From Candidatus Sulfurimonas marisnigri (lineage in GTDB: Bacteria; Campylobacterota; Campylobacteria; Campylobacterales; Sulfurimonadaceae), in NCBI RefSeq assembly GCF_015265475.1, contig NZ_CP054493.1, positions 744,001 to 808,000 on the forward strand: a stretch of DNA of 64,000 bases, given 5' to 3'. Positions 62,185 to 64,000 of the stretch are shown piece by piece; position 1 is the stretch's first letter; each line of letters begins with the position of its first letter. Under the pieces are notes generated by a model. It had not been told where the DNA came from and made no database searches. It worked only from the letters and a program-made list of their open reading frames with translations. The position numbers and the translations under genes were made by a program.

Positions 62185-62448
62185 ATGGCGAAAAAATTTA
62201 ACCAACCTCTTCGAATGTGTATATCTTGTAGGCAGAGAGATACACAAAGTAATTTTCTTAGACTTCAGTGTGATGAAACACAACTCAGTCTTTTTAGGGG
62301 AGCAGGTAGAAGTTTTTATTTATGTAAAATTTGTCTTGAAGACCAAAAAAGAGTCTTAAAAGCACTTATGCGACAGTGTAAAAGTGGAGATAAAGATAAA
62401 TTTTCGAACATACTAAAGGAGATCATCACTGATGACAGAAAAAGTTAG
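62185..62448 (+). CDS. ylxR: YlxR-family RNA-binding protein (DUF448)
   Basis: An 87-residue protein with [19 protein letters not shown] and [14 protein letters not shown], the DUF448 fold found between nusA and infB or directly before infB. ATG 62185 fits better than the TTG at 62176. It overlaps infB by 17 bases. YlxR binds RNA and has been linked to transcription control and RNase P in other bacteria. Confidence 0.88.
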   Translation: MAKKFNQPLRMCISCRQRDTQSNFLRLQCDETQLSLFRGAGRSFYLCKICLEDQKRVLKALMRQCKSGDKDKFSNILKEIITDDRKS

Positions 62449-64000
62449 AGTACACGAAATTGCAAAAGAGCTAGGAATAGCTTCCAAAGATGTAGTAAAA
62501 AAAGCTTCAGATATGGGTATCGAAGTAAAATCAGCAAATAGTACAGTATCTATGCAAGAAGCTGAAGGCTTAATGAACTATATTCTTAATGGTGAAGTTG
62601 CAGAGACTCCTGTATCAATAAATGCAGCACCTGCAAAAGTAGAAAGTGATACTCCTAGTATAAGCGAAACTCCTGTACATAATGAAGTAAAAAAAGAGAC
62701 TTCTGATGTTAAAGAAGTAGTGTCTAATAAATTGAATGAAGAAGAGATACCTGTTGAGCAAGCTAGTTCTAAAAAAGAAGAAATAAAAGAAGAAATAAAA
62801 GAAGAGAGTAAGGCAAAGTTAAGCGAAACAAATAATACTACACTCAACATAGTTGAACCTAAAAAAATGGTGATAAAAAGATCTGGACTTAAGATTGTAA
62901 AAAAGAAAAAACCAAGAGTTGAAGAAAATTTTTCTATTCCTGAAAAGCAAGCGTCTATATCTTCATATGGAAAAATGAGTGCAGAAGCTTTGGAAGAGTT
63001 AGCTGGTAAGAAAAAATCTAAACAGCATACTGCAACAGCTAAAAAACAGACTCAAGGAACGAAAATAGATGTTTTTGGCGGTTCAATGGCAGACGTATCT
63101 ATGGATATGGATAATCAAGTTACGCTTCTAGACCTTAACTCCACAGAGCGTCGTGAAATGATGCCTGAACAACCAAGAAAACCAAGAGAACCAAAACCTA
63201 TAGGTAGAAATGCTAATAAAAAAGCAGCACCAAGAGGCAGAAAAGTTTCTCGTGACAAGAGAAAAACATACGCAAAAAGTAAACCTGAAGATTTAATCGT
63301 TACACATGTAGAGATTCCTGAAGATATTCGTGTTTATGAATTTGCAGAAAAATTAAATCGTCCTATATCAGATATTATTAAAGTTCTTTTTGATCTTGGT
63401 TTGATGATGACAAAAAATGATTTTTTAGGAAATGATGAGATTGAAATTCTTTCTGAAGAGTTTGATGTAGAAGTTACTATTGTTGATCCTAAAGATGAAT
63501 TTACTCATGACGAAGAGGATATAGAAGAAGATGTAGATGCTACACCGAGACCTCCTGTAATTACGATTATGGGTCACGTAGACCATGGTAAAACTTCACT
63601 TTTAGATGCTATTCGTGAGGCAAAAGTTACTGATGTAGAAGCTGGTGGCATAACACAACATATTGGGGCTTATACGATAGAGCAACACGGTAAACCAATT
63701 ACATTTATTGATACTCCTGGTCATGCTGCATTCTCTCATATGCGTCAACGTGGTACAGATGTTACAGATATAATTGTAATCGTGGTTGCGGCTGATGATG
63801 GTGTTAAACCTCAAACTCTTGAAGTTATTAAACTTGCTAAAGAGTCAGGCGCTCCAGTTATAGTTGCTCTAAATAAAATGGATAAAGAAACTGCTCAACC
63901 AGATATGGTTAAAGGTCAAATGGCAGAGCACGGTATGAATCCTACTGACTGGGGTGGAGATGTAGAATTTATTCCTGTTTCTGCAAAAAGTGGAATGGGA
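62432..64000 (+). CDS. infB: Translation initiation factor IF-2 (3' end outside window)
   Basis: 523 codons are visible from ATG 62432 ([20 protein letters not shown]). The N-terminal IF2N domain is followed by a long Lys/Glu/Pro-rich linker, a second IF2N domain ([20 protein letters not shown]), then the G domain: [17 protein letters not shown] and NKMD. IF-2 brings initiator tRNA to the small subunit. The gene starts inside ylxR, with AAAGGAG about 9 bases upstream. The rest of the G domain and domains II-IV are outside the window. Confidence 0.97.
   Translation, partial: MTEKVRVHEIAKELGIASKDVVKKASDMGIEVKSANSTVSMQEAEGLMNYILNGEVAETPVSINAAPAKVESDTPSISETPVHNEVKKETSDVKEVVSNKLNEEEIPVEQASSKKEEIKEEIKEESKAKLSETNNTTLNIVEPKKMVIKRSGLKIVKKKKPRVEENFSIPEKQASISSYGKMSAEALEELAGKKKSKQHTATAKKQTQGTKIDVFGGSMADVSMDMDNQVTLLDLNSTERREMMPEQPRKPREPKPIGRNANKKAAPRGRKVSRDKRKTYAKSKPEDLIVTHVEIPEDIRVYEFAEKLNRPISDIIKVLFDLGLMMTKNDFLGNDEIEILSEEFDVEVTIVDPKDEFTHDEEDIEEDVDATPRPPVITIMGHVDHGKTSLLDAIREAKVTDVEAGGITQHIGAYTIEQHGKPITFIDTPGHAAFSHMRQRGTDVTDIIVIVVAADDGVKPQTLEVIKLAKESGAPVIVALNKMDKETAQPDMVKGQMAEHGMNPTDWGGDVEFIPVSAKSGMG

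Overview
The window comes from an AT-rich member of the Campylobacterota (Epsilonproteobacteria), most like the Sulfurimonas/Sulfuricurvum type of free-living autotroph. The evidence is an HsrA-type response regulator beside folB and plsY, a TTG-started nadA-nadC pair followed by flhB, the lpxC-tsaB-thrB-ylxR-infB run, and a five-subunit pyruvate-type 2-oxoacid:ferredoxin oxidoreductase of the kind used in the reductive TCA cycle. No species can be fixed from sequence reading alone.

Layout. 1-6.5 kb: the 3' part of a divergent P-II-like gene, a nearly empty 0.8 kb gap, the five-gene oxidoreductase operon, a CobW-type GTPase, and tRNA-Glu and tRNA-Lys. 6.6-25.4 kb: an envelope-stress or cell-wall block. 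A three-gene Bat-like set (two von Willebrand factor A proteins and one BatD protein) is followed by a run of lipoproteins (LPP20, COG3014, DUF1425/YcfL, LpoB, CsgG/HfaB, a second LPP20) that surrounds an orphan sensor kinase. A complete MoxR-DUF58-DUF4381-like-BatA-BatB/TPR-BatD operon closes the block. 25.4-28.6 kb: tyrA and bamA. 28.6-36.6 kb: a leftward operon for a type II secretion/type IV pilus-like machine, resembling the Campylobacter Cts DNA-uptake apparatus (PilP-like, secretin, PilN- and PilO-like, three pseudopilins, ATPase, platform protein). 36.7-39.9 kb: Ppx/GppA, a 2[4Fe-4S] ferredoxin and a sensor kinase.

40.0-49.8 kb holds a 9.77 kb integrated element. It sits in the last codons of hsrA and separates hsrA from the sensor kinase that I infer was its operon partner. 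It is bounded by a 14-bp core repeat and carries an identical 26-bp repeat near each end, which are likely integrase arm sites. It encodes a tyrosine integrase with an in-frame amber codon, a tight operon of small unknown genes ending in a 34-residue membrane peptide and a short Wzz-like protein, a serine recombinase, and a Rep-type replication protein. The rep gene is cut in two by an intact IS21-family element with a 6-bp target duplication. A second unknown gene has an in-frame TAA. The element therefore looks recently acquired and now immobilised. The hexamer AGTACT is strikingly frequent in it, while the word ACATGTAG that recurs in the host genes is absent.

49.8-64 kb returns to the chromosome: hsrA, folB, plsY, a fused TIGR03546/TIGR03545 membrane protein, nadA, nadC, flhB, a DHH phosphoesterase, an M23 peptidase, lpxC, tsaB, thrB, ylxR and the 5' part of infB.
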